A stretch of DNA of 64,000 bases from Notospermus geniculatus (lineage: Eukaryota; Nemertea; Pilidiophora; Heteronemertea; Lineidae): contig NMRB01000021.1 of NCBI GenBank assembly GCA_002633025.1, forward strand, positions 569,670 through 633,669, given 5' to 3'. How positions within the stretch are numbered: position 1 is the first letter of the stretch; the number at the start of each line of letters is the position of its first letter. Positions 47,131 to 58,568 of the stretch are shown here, piece by piece. The notes beneath the pieces were generated by a model, which worked only from the letters and a program-made list of their open reading frames with translations, had not been told where the DNA came from and did no database searches. Both the position numbers and the translations under genes were made by a program.

Positions 47131-47309
47131 CCCCAGTAATTGCTGAAACAACGCTGAGAATTAGTACCTTTTTTGCGTTGGTTTCGTCGGGGTAGTGTTA
47201 CAATCTGTCTAACGGTGCCTTTCTTCACTAAGATGGTAGGTTCTGGTGCCTTATACTTAAACTTTAAAAAGGTTTTCGCCACGTCTTCACAGTTTAACCC
47301 ATTAATCAG
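47037..47309 (-). CDS. candidate exon or frame, unrecognised
   Basis: The minus-strand frame, open from a TAG at about 47310, reads LINGLNCEDVAKTFLKFKYK, then APEPTILVKKGTVRQIVTL and PRRNQRKKG, to a stop at 47037. The first 45 residues look protein-like and basic. AAAAAAG followed by GTACTAAT could be a weak donor; the only acceptors (GTGTTAG or TGTGAAG) lack a pyrimidine tract. No domain recognised. It lies about 0.3-0.5 kb upstream of the better candidate at 46598-46756 on the same strand. Confidence 0.25.
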   Translation of the reverse strand: MINGLNCEDVAKTFLKFKYKAPEPTILVKKGTVRQIVTLPRRNQRKKGTNSQRCFSNYWGNSCLVNYRSSSLANHPNLSLMVQWIEASHR

Positions 47310-47344
47310 CTAACACCATTTTCCCCTGGCTGCACATTCAACAA

Positions 47345-47405
47345 GGGGTCACATGGTGCTGGGAAGTCGATCATAGTTCAGTGCTGGGAAGTTTGTCATC
47401 TTCAG
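47345..47405 (+). repeat. short tandem duplication
   Basis: GTGCTGGGAAGT followed by TCGATCAT, then again GTGCTGGGAAGT followed by TTGTCATC, each trailed by AGTTCA: two imperfect units of about 26 nt. Confidence 0.6.
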
Positions 47406-47489
47406 TTCAGGAAATAGTTTTGCGAACTCTAAGATAAACCTGAATTACTGTACGTAAATTCATGATCCTGAACAACTTTCATTTCTGTA

Positions 47490-47707
47490 TCACTGATTCA
47501 CCGAACTAGTGGGAGATTTTGCTGTGGGTACGAGAATGTTTTCGCCAATGCTGTACCAGCGACGGTAAGCGGAATCCTGCGCCCTCCGCGACGACACCGA
47601 TCCATACACACTAGGATGATGGCTTAAAACGAAAATGCGGTACACTATAAATCCATAAACCAAATCGCCTGGGAATGGAGTCGGATGCCATTTCAAGTGC
47701 TTCGGGT
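47490..47707 (-). CDS. candidate exon, unrecognised, about 72 codons
   Basis: After a fair acceptor (CCATTAGTGTGGCTTCAG) the minus frame reads PKHLKWHPTPFPGDLVYGFI, then VYRIFVLSHHPSVYG and ends at a stop at 47490 (TSSVNQ). The LKW-P-P-GDLVYGFIVYR spacing loosely recalls the B and C strands of a fibronectin type III domain, but too little is present to claim it. A donor is not obvious (TTCG followed by GTGAAT is possible). It lies upstream of 47037-47309 and 46598-46756 on the same strand. Confidence 0.28.
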
Positions 47708-47896
47708 CTGAAGCCACACTAATGGAATATTGGAAAATTATCAACTTGCGGAGACTTGTCCGAAATTTTTGAATAGTTATGTGATTATGAGTGCCATCAT
47801 ACTGGTGTTAGTTGATGATGACAGTGTGAAATATTCATGTTTTGACTGAGGACTTCCCTGTGAATAAATGTTGTGCTTATATGTCAGCATATTTAG

Positions 47897-48089
47897 ATAC
47901 CAATATGACAACGATAAAAAAACATTTGGACGATTGAGTTATTCTAATGGACTTGCATGGTGTCCGAGAAACTGTGAACCATGGAGTGGTTCCAATTATC
48001 AGAGAAAAAGCTTTATCGTCCGAGGAAATAAGCTGGTGAACGTTTCCCAACGTTCTGTTACTGGAAATTTGACTCTAATACATTATTAA
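47897..48089 (+). CDS. candidate exon, unrecognised, about 63 codons
   Basis: After CATATTTAG the plus frame reads RYQYDNDKKTFGRLSYSNGL, then AWCPRNCEPWSG and SFIVRGNKLVNV, to a stop at 48087. AAGCTG followed by GTGAACG could be a donor. No family recognised. It lies just upstream of the combined splice signal at 48116. Length alone is not significant. Confidence 0.18.
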
Positions 48090-48095
48090 AGTATT

Positions 48096-48126
48096 CTCCA
48101 TTTTTTCTCTTTTTAGGTAAGTGAGA
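48096..48126 (+). promoter_or_regulatory. recursive-splice-like site 1
   Basis: A long pyrimidine tract (CTCCATTTTTTCTCTTTTTAG) ends in AG at 48115-48116 and is followed at once by GTAAGTGAG. A 3' splice site fused to a 5' splice site is the hallmark of recursive (ratchet) splicing in long animal introns. Here it is only a sequence match. Confidence 0.45.
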
Positions 48127-48377
48127 CTCGGTAATGAGGAGAGCGCTCTCTGAAGAATGCATTGGACTCGGGTAATGGTATGAATAGTGATCGTGGAATT
48201 GGTAAATGCTAATGGAGACGGTAGTTTTTATTCATATTCCGTCCCTTGCTTCGCTGATGACGACAGTAGTGGGGGCTGTAGGAACAGGGGAGCTGACGAG
48301 GAAAAGCTCGGAAACGTTATCCTGCTGGTGCACTCGATGACAGCATTAGCAACAACTGTATATCATCACCATCCCCC

Positions 48378-48378
48378 N
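48378..48378. other. ambiguous base in a C run
   Basis: An n in CCCCC-n-CCCC, probably a homopolymer sequencing problem or a contig join; no duplication surrounds it. Confidence 0.7.
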
Positions 48379-49684
48379 CCCCAAGAAAAACCCATAGTAC
48401 ATGTAGGAATGATACGTGAGTTCGGGAATGATTGATTCGCAACTACATGTATCCTCCCAGGGCAGGGGTTTTACCTCGCTCATCTTCATCCATGCACTCG
48501 GAGAAGTCCAAAGCAATGATATGGGATGGTCGCAACTAAAAATCCCGTACCACCGACAAAAATTTTATCTTTTGGATCTGCTCATCCAAACTTCAGTTGC
48601 CACCGTCGTCTTCTACATGATCAGCACATGAACGCCAGTTATTTTCGAACTGTTGCCCTTGACTTAAACCGCCAGAGATTCTGCGTTTTGCTGATCACTA
48701 AATTTAGGCCCAGATGTCGACCGTAAGTGGAACCATCAACGAGTTACCCTGTCAACTTCATGGATTTCTTCTTTGCGCAGGCGATTTTTGGACATCTCGG
48801 CAGGCAGCGCCATTTGCCTCGGTTCATTCTGTAGTGTCGACATTAGTCCGTCGGGATGATCGTCGGGATGATCACGATCTTTCTTGTTCGCGAATGTGTA
48901 TCGTGATCTCATGACACCCAATACCAACTTCGGTCCCGTCTCCTTCTACAAACTATAGAATCTTGTACTCGTCAAGCCTTCGCAATCAGTTGTGTCTAAA
49001 GACGGTTACGTGTTGTGAGTTTGTATGTAAAATTAACCACGCTGCGTATTGTTCAAATCCGTGATGCATGCTTCCCCCTTTGTCCCTTGGTAAACCTTGA
49101 GCCGAAGGTCGTTCACTACACGATTTATTCGTGACCCAATCCCAGTCTCGTGTTCGGTTGCTCACCTTTTGCCCTGCAGCGTCATGAACCCATTTTATAC
49201 CATCCAATACATATTAAAAAGTCATATTCAATACATATTTCAAAGTCCACAACAATAACCAATATTTCAGATCTCTGTAGTTCAACTTTGAAAGTGAAAA
49301 ATTGCAGTTTAAATCGACCAGATGAGTTTTCTGCCGAGTATGTTGGTTGCTCTTGTTGCTGCGTTTCGTAATCCATGCATTACTACCTATCCGTATAACA
49401 CAATGGGTAACCAAATCCTGTTTTTTGAATTCTTTTTTTGAATGAATCATTGTCTCAGAAGTACTGAGTAGTTAATAATAAAACAGGAACAAAACATAGT
49501 CAGGAAAAGTAAGATGTTTCCCGATGGAATATAACAATGGAGTATTTTATTTTCTTGTGTCATGCTGTTACAGCGTCACTGACATAACTTAATACATGTA
49601 GACTGACAGTTGGCGACTTTACTGGAATAAAGTCCTGACAAAGTTGTCTGGGAGATAACCAGATCGGCTGTTATTAAACATATA

Positions 49685-49822
49685 GGGCCGTATTCAAAAA
49701 GGGTGTTTAAGACTTAGACGCGTGTAACTTCGTCAAATGCATGGTGGAAGTGCGTGCATTTAGTGAAGTTGCACGCGTCTAAGTCTTAATCGCGCGATGA
49801 TCGCCTTTTTTGAATACGGCCC
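49685..49822. mobile_element. MITE, 138 bp
   Basis: GGGCCGTATTCAAAAAGG at the left and TTTTTTGAATACGGCCC at the right are inverted. Longer inner arms follow: AAGACTTAGACGCGTG, then TAACTTCGTCAAATGCA against TGCATTTAGTGAAGTTGCAC, then GCGTCTAAGTCTTAA. The flanks are AT-rich (ACATATA and ATATTTTT). Confidence 0.9.
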
Positions 49823-52800
49823 ATATTTTTTTATTTCATCCAAGAAAGTCATATACATGTACAATAAATTTAACTGGGGATTCTCAAGAAGGCTCATGGC
49901 CTATTATTAGAGTCTCCCTAGATCGGCTGTTGGCAACGCCACCATGGGACGTCCTGCGCATGCTATCGATAGGAAGCTTGCGGTCACTGCATGTGCGCGA
50001 AGGCGCTGAATCAATGATATTCAAGAATTGTTTTCATTTTTTATTCAGCCATAGTTCGGCTACCCTCCAGGCGAATTGCGTCCCTCACGATTGGAGAAAT
50101 CGGTACATTAATATGATTTCGCGGAAGAGAAGCAACCCTCTACCAGAAGGTCCAGAGAGGGCCGAACACGAGTAAGTCGTTCAACGGCAGATACACTATC
50201 CTAAGTGTCAAACAGTGTGCCTATCAAATTCGCTATGATTATTTTATATTAGTTTGCATTGATATGTAATAAAACATTCTTATCCGCATGATATAGATGT
50301 GCTTTGATAGCCATGGCCGCTGTATGTGTGCTAAACCAACTGCTGATTCAGGCAGGAGCTAATGAACAGCATACAACGGGGTTCTCCTCTGTCCTGTGTT
50401 GCTGTTTCGATGGTGACTTATACATGTACTTTTGATGGTCAGTGTCAAAAGCCTTTCTGCTTGTCATACTAACTCGTGTTTCATTACGACTAAATGTATT
50501 TGTATGACAGTCTGTCTTGATGTTAAATGGGAAAATCTTAAACAAATTCTCTCGTTGTTAAAGTCATAGTCAGTTTGGGGTCAATTTCGAGGTTTGACTA
50601 TCTGGCTAATTCGAGTGTTTCCTTCCTATCCCTTGGAGAAATTCCTCAAAGCCTATACCAAACGCCGTCCACAACAACAACCGGATTGGCTACACCACTT
50701 CCATTACATTCAGCGGTGCATGATACCAGAATCGAGATGTGTGCTTTGCCTATTAACAATACTTATACAGCCTCGGGTAGGCATACAAATTCCGCTAACA
50801 AACTAAAATATGCATGCCTTTACCATTTTTGCCTTCCTTGCAATACTTCGTGACCAAAAGCATCTTTGTGCTTTAGCTTTACGTATTGTTAAATTTTCTT
50901 CCTTGAAGACCCAATCTTCATTGTAACCACCTATAAGATCACATAGTACATCTTAAAATTTGACATTTTTATACATGTAAAGAGTTGAATTGCTTTTTTT
51001 GACATAAATTCCATTGCTTTACCATTTTCTTTACCTAACTGTTCTGAAGGCACCATTCGCCCTGGAGATCTATAAAACCTTTTTCCTGGGGCATTTCCAC
51101 ATATGAAAAGTTCAGTGAAATCTCTTGACTTCTCTACTAATTGTCGTTACATAATTATTCTTTCCGAGTGACGTATTAGTCGATAACAACCCTGGAGTGA
51201 GATTGCAAGATTCATAAATTCATAATTTTGGGGCTTTTCTTTCATTTAGGTAAGATATCCGATACGGTAAAGGCAGTGTCTGAATACTTATTGCATACAC
51301 TAACGGATATTTCATTGAATTAAGAATTCATTTCAAGCCCTTACAATGAGATGTGTATAGAATTACCATTCATATTCATAAAATGACTGAACACACTATT
51401 CCAAGTGAACTTAATCAATCTGACGAAATTTTCGTAAATTTCCATCAGAACTATTCTCATTTTTCCGAGTTTATTCAGCCTACATTACCCATTAGCGGCT
51501 TGCTGATTGGTCGAATGGACGAGGGTGTAGGAACGGCAAATCGGATTACGATAAATCTAATTGGCTTGTGAAGTTTGGGGCTCTAAAGTTAACTTTGCGA
51601 ACATTCTCCTCCACTCGTGCACAGAAGGACCGTTGGTGTGTCGAATTACCTCGTATGTAGATTTAGAAAATCCTCTTGTTGATCGAAGTGGACCATTTAT
51701 CAATACTTAGGCTAACAAACCAAATGAAATCAGGCGTGAATCCAATCTGAGCTCTGGGTTTTGTGCAAGTAATATTCTAGCAAGCACTGCCTGGGTACTC
51801 GATCTTGAATCTCCTGGGACAACAATCACGAAGACGTGTGAAATACTTGTAAATGAGATGAGAGAATTTTATTTGCCTTGTCACCAGTCCTATCCCGATT
51901 CACATTCTTGAAAGAGTCATTCAGTTGGGTCATCATTAGCGAAGACACTTAGACCCACACAGAGCACTGTCTTTGACTTGGTACGTAGTGCACCCAAGAA
52001 CCGTTGACCCGAAATGTACCCACATAAAATACTTCCTCCGACTCTCCAAAAACCCCACAGCTACCGTATATCAGAATTATTGACAACCAGTACAGTTTAT
52101 TTCTACGCAGCTGACCAAATCAAATGAACCTTGAAAGAGTCGTTAAACAGTGAGACGTGATTGCTTCAGCTGACTCTGTTTATATGACGATACATATCTC
52201 CTCCGTGACCTGGCAAGCTAATGGAGCGATCTCTACCAATAAGTATTGATCGTCGCTGGCCTAATGGAGCCAATTTCACACGTCTGTCCACTTGTACGAA
52301 AATTACCTCAATTATTAACATGGCTACTCGTTGTCTCTGGTTGTATTCATTTACATTTCGAGGGGGGGGGGAGGGGATACATTTCCTAAAAATTAACGCG
52401 TTCGCTTTAGCCTCGTCAAATTGAGCTGCGGTGACACCAGCCATTGGCAGCTTACACGCACTGCCTGCCCAGCAACATACAGAAAAAAAAACATCCAACT
52501 GCAGGTCAAATACGTCAATAGTCATAGTTCAACTCACAGTCATCAACTTTCCCCAAGCGGCTTTCGAATCTGTCGTCACTCCAACCGACGAAATTTTTAC
52601 AATCACCGACGTCCTTGACTGAGGTGGTTTTTTTTCGTCATTCTTTCATCATTTAGCTCGAACAATTTCAATCTCCTACTCCGGCAAATCGGTAATGCAT
52701 ATTTGGCCTGTCAGGAAAACATGTCGATGCATTAAGCTAAATTGATGCTAAAAGCCAGGCCTTGAGCGCCACTCATCGTGTTGCTTCTAGGAAGGTAAAA

Positions 52801-52960
52801 TCATCAGGGAAGCTTTTTTGAAAAGGATTTTTGTTCTAGAGGATGAGTAATGCGTTACATGAGCTTAACCCTATGGTTTTTGCCAAAATTACATGGAATT
52901 TTATTTGTGTTTTGTAGAATAAGAGAAACGAGGGTGGTGATTTCTGATTTGTCATGTCGA
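49823..52960. other. stretch with little recognised content
   Basis: Contains the second splice-like site at 51249 and a G-rich run at about 52363-52378. Frames reach 121 codons (49810-50175 plus) and 119 codons (52166-52525 minus) without motifs or splice signals. Confidence 0.35.
51226..51258 (+). promoter_or_regulatory. recursive-splice-like site 2
   Basis: GGGGCTTTTCTTTCATTTAG is followed immediately by GTAAGATATC (junction 51249/51250), the same arrangement and strand as at 48116. Two such sites 3.1 kb apart would fit one long plus-strand intron, but chance occurrence is possible. Confidence 0.4.
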
Positions 52961-53098
52961 CGAGTTCACTGGGAGCCATCTTACCAAAATTAGGTCACCA
53001 TCATGTGGGGATTTCCCACAGTGAGGTCTGTCAGTGAAGAAAAGTATTCCCATGGTGATGACCAAATTCTTGACAAAACGGCGCTGGTGAATTTGATG
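52961..53098. mobile_element. degraded relative of the 19215 MITE
   Basis: GGAGCCATCTTACC, then AAAATTAGGTCACCATCATG and GGGGATTTCCC match the left arm at 19228. The right arm (CATGGTGATGACCAAATTCT, then TGACAAAACGG) is a decayed inverse. Confidence 0.75.
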
Positions 53099-53589
53099 TA
53101 TACTGCCATCAAGTGACCTTTTGGCGGTGCAACTAGCGCTCTGACAAGCGTGATGTTCCAGGTTTGAAATCTTAACTTTGGAATGGGTAAATACGAAAAC
53201 TCGAAATTAAACTGCAGTATCCTCTTCGTTAACCAAACTCAATGGCTTCTATCTTTATACTTCATCAGATATAACACAAGACTAGTCAATATCAATCAGA
53301 AATCAAGGAGAATTTCAATCTACCATCGGCTCACAACTTTTCCGAAACCCAGAAGCCTTTCTTGATTTCCCAAAAGAGCATGATCAAATATTAATCCGTC
53401 GCTGAGCCACTCTAGACATTGACTTCATCAGTGTTATGATATGGTTGACGTTCTAACAGGCGGGAATTGGCCTCTTGGGTGATCCAAGGCAATCTCCGGC
53501 GATTCTGATCACCCGAATGGAAGAAAGTCATATATATCTCGATATATATGCCATGTTCGTTTCACACTAGGTTACTCTTTGTTATTATA
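53099..53589. other. stretch with one small palindrome
   Basis: CATATATATC at 53529-53538 and GATATATATG at 53541-53550 make a perfect 10-bp stem with a 2-nt centre. Nothing else was seen. Confidence 0.4.
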
Positions 53590-53892
53590 TCATGGCTGCC
53601 CCGTGATGTTCATGTAGAATGGAAAGGAGATCAACTGATTGTTCATAGTACAAGGGATGTCGACATGTATAGGTCTACTGTACATTGTGTAAGTACATGT
53701 TTGGCCACCTTTCTCCTGTGATACTGTTCTTGAGGACGTGTGTCCGAGTGCTTCACTGATGCACATCCTCATCCAGTATTCTCTGTATAGGTCGTTCCCA
53801 CCCTCAGTCATCCTTCGCCAATCTGGACTGTGGGTAATAACCACAGACACACGTAGCTTACGTCCTAGCGATGTGTATACTGATATGACGTA
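53590..53892 (-). CDS. candidate exon or frame, unrecognised, about 100 codons
   Basis: The minus frame is open from TAC GTC ATA (53892, just after GAGTTTAG, a possible acceptor) and reads YVISVYTSLGRKLRVSVVIT, then HSPDWRRMTEGGNDLYREYW and MRMCISEALGHTSSR. A stop follows at 53590. The first 60 residues look protein-like. No strong donor follows and no domain was recognised. Confidence 0.22.
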   Translation of the reverse strand, partial: YVISVYTSLGRKLRVSVVITHSPDWRRMTEGGNDLYREYWMRMCISEALGHTSSRTVSQEKGGQTCTYTMYSRPIHVDIPCTMNNQLISFPFYMNITGQP

Positions 53893-54756
53893 CTAAACTC
53901 GTCAGGTCGAAAGCACACCTTCGTGGACAGAGAATCTTGTAATTTCCCTCCCACGGAAGTTTGCCTGGGCGAGGATCTTTATAGTTCACTGACGAAAATA
54001 CTTCATCATGTTGGAATTTCTCTGACGCAAACGACGTCAGGGGATAGCCCATTTGGCAGGTCGCTAATTGGCTGTTTCCTTCATAATTTCCCTCCGATCC
54101 GTTACTTTCCGTTCTCGTTTTGTGGCCTACCAAACTGTCCTGTACTACGGTGATGACAAATGTTTGTTCCATCCAAAACTGGACCAACACGACAGACAGC
54201 CCAGGCGACATACCCTTTAAAAGCAGCTCACCGGCAACAACAACGGCTTATCGACCAATGTTTCTGTCCGGGTGCATCAACAATCGCAGCGATCTTCCGT
54301 CACGATGTTTGAACCACTGCCTTGTTTTCCACTCGAAATAACATAGCCAGGAAAATCATTATTGGCACTGCAACAGTCTAGTACGCTCGCGAAATTATTT
54401 CTGTCAGTGGGCAACTGGTTTGGAGAGCCTCTTATTGTACTGCGTGATAAGCAATGTATTTCAGGCAACCTGATGTCACGATAAGATTTGACGTGGTCCC
54501 TTGTCTCCGAAACGTTTCGAAGCCTACAGAATACCAATTAGAGCCCTCCTTACACTGAATGATCTCATGGACACGCATGAGCTCTCCAAAAAGCTGCGTC
54601 ATTTTGTTTGGCCTTTCTCTTAACCCGGATCCATTGAATTTTCTGTCCACACCTATTATTCGTCTTACGATATTGAACGCTGGCCATGCTATTTATAGAC
54701 ACACCACCCATTCAATTTTAGCAGACCGACACCTGTCGGTGGGCTCAGTAAACGTT
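53893..54756. other. stretch with no supported gene
   Basis: A 117-codon minus frame (53858-54211) and other overlapping frames lack support. The word TTTTCTGTCCACACCTATTA near 54640 recurs in the element just to the right and may be another fragment of it. Confidence 0.35.
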
Positions 54757-54954
54757 TTAGCGCGGCATTTTTCTGTCCACACCTATGAAATTGCCGGGCT
54801 AAAGTATAATCCGGATCAGACCCGCCGAGCGAAAGCGAGCTAAATTAGTCCGGCAATTTTTAATCCGGATCCGATTTTCATAGGTGTAAACGCAAAAAAG
54901 GCGGGTCAGAGCCGGGTCAGGTCCGGCAATTTCCTCAGGTGTAAACACGGCTAA
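54757..54954. mobile_element. MITE-like element related to 4322-4572
   Basis: The right end TCAGGTGTAAACACGGCTAA is inverse to the element start at 4322 (TAGCCGTGGTTACAC). The left begins TTAGCGCGGCATTTTTCTGT, then CCACACC. Inside, CACACCTATGAAATTGCCGG is partly answered by CCGATTTTCATAGGTGTAAA, and AATCCGGATC appears twice in inverted order. The shared GTCCACACC word and termini put it in one group with 4322-4572. Confidence 0.7.
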
Positions 54955-55913
54955 TCTTACTTATCTAAAGTAGTCATTACTTGGTATCCAAGGCATCCAT
55001 TAAAAACGGCAACGGTGTAGAATCCGTTTGCAAAAAAATAACATTGAAGTAAATCAAGCGAAAGAAGAACTGTGTTAAAATGCAAATGGTCTCCTGTCCT
55101 GCAAATGAACACTTTTTTTACAATTCACCTGTTATTATCACATGGCGTGAAATCTTCTGATTGCGATTGCTGCAAACAGCATGGTGCATGTCATTGCTAA
55201 TGAGCTTTTATCATGTCACGTTACGATCAATCAGAAAGGAAGACGTGTTTCATAACGAAATTGCTTGGAATTCTGCATTGCATCGACGAAATGAAGTGAT
55301 AATTTCACTCTGCCGTTCGTCAATCTGCTTCTTGACGATGCATCGGTAAATGGCTTGTTGATCGTTACAAAAGGATCGTAGTATATATAAGTCCCACATG
55401 GGCTGCACTGACATTGTAGTTGGTTTATTCAACTCCCAACGAATGATTCCACGGATCTTTTGCTTCTCCAAGCCGCATTTGAGAAGAAATAAATGCCTTC
55501 CCACTTTCACAGATATCCTCTCAACGAAGTACACTGCACACTCATGCATGTATATGTACACAAAAGTAATGCAATCAAACTAACGATGCATTCGTTTCTC
55601 TTCGTAACCATAGGACTGAGGTCGCAAGCCAAACAGAAAGGAAGCTAGTCAAAGGCAACAACCTCCTTCTCTAATACGATACAATCTGTTTATTTCACAG
55701 CAAAGCTGATAAACTGGTGTTCCCTACTCTACTCTTCAACACGGTGTTATTTACGTTCGAGCTGATAGGAAGCTGTGTCTTGTCATTGGGGCTCAGGAAA
55801 TGGTGTTCTCAACTCGAGGCGAAGGAGGGAGACCAGGGTGGGTAAGTATCAAATCATGAGAAACCGATGATTCGTTTTCTCCCCCCTCCTTTCCACACAC
55901 ACCAACACACAAG
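54955..55913. other. stretch with no recognised feature
   Basis: Frames of 60-103 codons only; no repeats. Confidence 0.35.
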
Positions 55914-56369
55914 TAGCGTGTTCGTTTACTCACCAGGGCCTCCCCTGGGTGAGACCCGCCACAGCGATCTTTTATCGTGTGACGTCATGATCAGCCGCCT
56001 CTCGGGCCTGCCCCAAGTAACCACCTCGCGAGGTGGTTAGTTGGGGAAGTATCCCAGCATACCTTTCGACAAAATGGCGTCGAACATGCCGAATCCGCCG
56101 TTTTTACGCAAATTGAATATAAATAATGGTCAGCATGCAACTAGACAGTGACGATAATAATGACTACCAGGGCAAATTTCATCTTCTGGTCGTCCATGTC
56201 GTTTGCTGGTGTGCCAGTGCCATTGCTGGCCGCCATTTTGCCTGATCACGTGGTGCGAACTTACTCGAGTGAGACCTAACAGCGTTCGGAATGGGGCTTT
56301 ATTGAGCATGCGCCTCGGCCGCTCAAAAATTTACTCCGGAGAGGCCCGAGTGTGTAAACGAACACGCTA
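55914..56369. mobile_element. 456-bp MITE with 3-bp target duplication
   Basis: Begins TAGCGTGTTCGTTTAC and ends with the exact inverse GTAAACGAACACGCTA. The flanking AAG at 55911-55913 and AAG at 56370-56372 looks like a 3-bp target-site duplication. That length is typical of Harbinger-type transposons, although the target here is not TWA. A 36-bp near-perfect palindrome (CCCCAAGTAACCACCTCG and its inverse, one mismatch) lies at 56011-56046. AAATGGCGTCG and GCCGCCATTTTG form a further inverted pair. The 143-codon minus frame 56276-56707 starts in unique DNA and ends inside the element. Confidence 0.9.
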
Positions 56370-58568
56370 AAGGTCAGATTCCTGTTAGGCCGTTGTGACG
56401 CGATCGAACTGAATGCTGTGAGCAAACTACTGCCGCGCTGACGAGAACAGTGCTCCTGTGCCCACCAAGGCTGAGGATGAGCACCTGAACGAATCGTCCT
56501 ATAGTCAGAAACGGACCAAATAATCAAAAGCCCGGAGAGGTTGTGCCCTTTTGTCATCATTCTCAATGCAATGCTCATCACGATTCTGTGGCACTGCAGT
56601 TCTGCTTCAGATACCGTCATTCTTTTCGATCGTGCAACTGCCTCTCTGGCGTTTGACCCCCCTGTCTTGTTTGAACATTTATTTGGGACACAGTATTGGC
56701 GTGACAAATGCTCAACTCAGAAGAAAAGGATTGTCAACGTGAGGCGTGATCAGAAATACTAATATTTTTTGAAGGATCTTAATGTACAGAGAAATCTTTA
56801 TGGAAGTTGTACACTGCGCAAAAAATCATCGGTTTCCCTCGGTGTGATCAGTTGAGTTAGGTAAGGATTAGTAGTCTATTCATAAAGTCAGACAATGACG
56901 AATTGAGAAAAAATATCCCTTCCTGACGGAACAATGGACACTTCCATTGCATGAAGCTTACGGGCAAACATTTGAAAATAACATGATCACTTGCATGCAT
57001 TGGCATTTGAGGCAACGCATGTCAACGACAGCGGAACCTTTCAGCATTGTGAAGCTTCGGCTGCAGTCGGTTGATGTAAATGGCCAGTTGTGCTGAGCTG
57101 TGCTTGCGTTACCTGCTTCAGTCTATGAAGTAGGTGAGCGAAGCCATCGCTGCATAAACTTCAGGATTTGTCAACAGTGCAAATGCTGATGGTCGTTGAT
57201 GTTAGGAGGTAAATAAGTGGGAAAAGACCTCGACCCACTCATGGTGTTGCATAATATTCGGTGATAGGAAAGGGTTTACCACTTGCATGGGCTTCTGAGC
57301 GGTGGCGCGCGCTGAAACGCACTACAAATGCTGCTAACACATGTACCGTACCACCCTGACAACCGGTTGACTGGCCACAACCATCTTTTCTCGAACATTG
57401 TACCGAGACTATCGCCACAGTACCGGTAATGGTTACGACGACAGCTCTGGATAAACGGGAAACAGTTTGTTATCGTGCACGAGGCGTTCTTGTCCATTTT
57501 CCGTTGATTATCATCAGAATTTTCTTCGTTAAACATAAGTTCCTGTGATTAAACTAGCGTCACATCTTATTTCTAGTGACAGACCCCGCTACATTGCCTT
57601 CTATCAGTAAGTCGAAAGCTATGATACGCTATCTTAAGAATCGCGAAACAAGATACTCGGTATTTCAAAATCTGCATCCAATACCAAGGGTCCCAATCTG
57701 TCTCTATTTTCCTGATTATGCCAAGATCATATTTTTCCTTGAAAATCTCTGGAATGAGTGAATCCAACATTGCAACTCAGCATAAACAGTATTTGAATCA
57801 ATGCTGGCTTCGTTGCAATGGCGATAAAGAACCTGCAGAACCCAAGTTGAACTCATTTGTACCAAATTCAGAGTTGGAGAGAAGCTAACCTTCGTGGACA
57901 TAGCAAGCAAAATGGCCATCGATATTGAGCCATGATGCCGCTAACTGTGAAGGTATCTGAAAGTCCTCATTTGGTCTATTTGGTCAGGTATCATGAAATC
58001 TAATTCCTCCCCCAATATGCTGCCCCCTTACATTTTACGGATTAAGCGGCAGCATTTTTGGACTTGTGAAGGGCCAAACCCCTTAATCTCGTGACAAGGC
58101 ATTGAGAGGAAGGAACGTTTGATTCTATGACACCTGTGTATAAACGTAATGCTGTGCAGGCAATAACAAGGCAGAATTTCTAAACTCCTTGTTGTGACCA
58201 TTATAATTCTGCTGTCAAACTTATGATCTTGGTCTTCGTACATTGATGGTTCTACATGTTAATTCTATTATGTATATTTCATGTCACTATCCACATTTTA
58301 TCAGAAATATATCACATTCTCTGATACATTTCTGCTTTTGTGTAACAATTTTGTACACTGGTTGTTGTCTTCTATTCATTGAATGTAGCACGGCGTATTG
58401 GGAATCGGTTCCATACCGTGCTTTCTAGATTGGTTCTCGACCTCACCGACAGGACTAAATACTGAGATCGGTAGCGCATGGCCGCCGAAAAGCAGCAGAT
58501 AAAAAACGCGTCGTTGATTGGTTGAAAAAACATTTATTGTTCTTTTGTTNTCCTATAATACAATCGAG
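56370..58568. other. stretch with no supported gene
   Basis: Overlapping frames up to 86 codons, plus the outer part of the 143-codon frame. The ambiguous base at 58550 lies in a T-rich run with no duplication around it. Confidence 0.35.

Larger units (their letters stand above)
48090..49684. other. stretch with little recognised content
   Basis: Apart from the splice-like site at 48116 and the ambiguous base at 48378, it holds a duplicated GTCGGGATGATC at about 48849-48872 and CAATACATATT twice at 49206-49239. Frames of 63-82 codons are unsupported. Confidence 0.35.

Noticed and set aside
48378-48378. N in a C run as a third duplication junction
   Set aside because: No duplicated sequence flanks it; a homopolymer problem is simpler.
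56276-56707. 143-codon minus-strand frame, the longest in the window
   Set aside because: It ends inside the MITE at 55914-56369, has no recognisable motif, and a frame of this length is expected about once by chance here.
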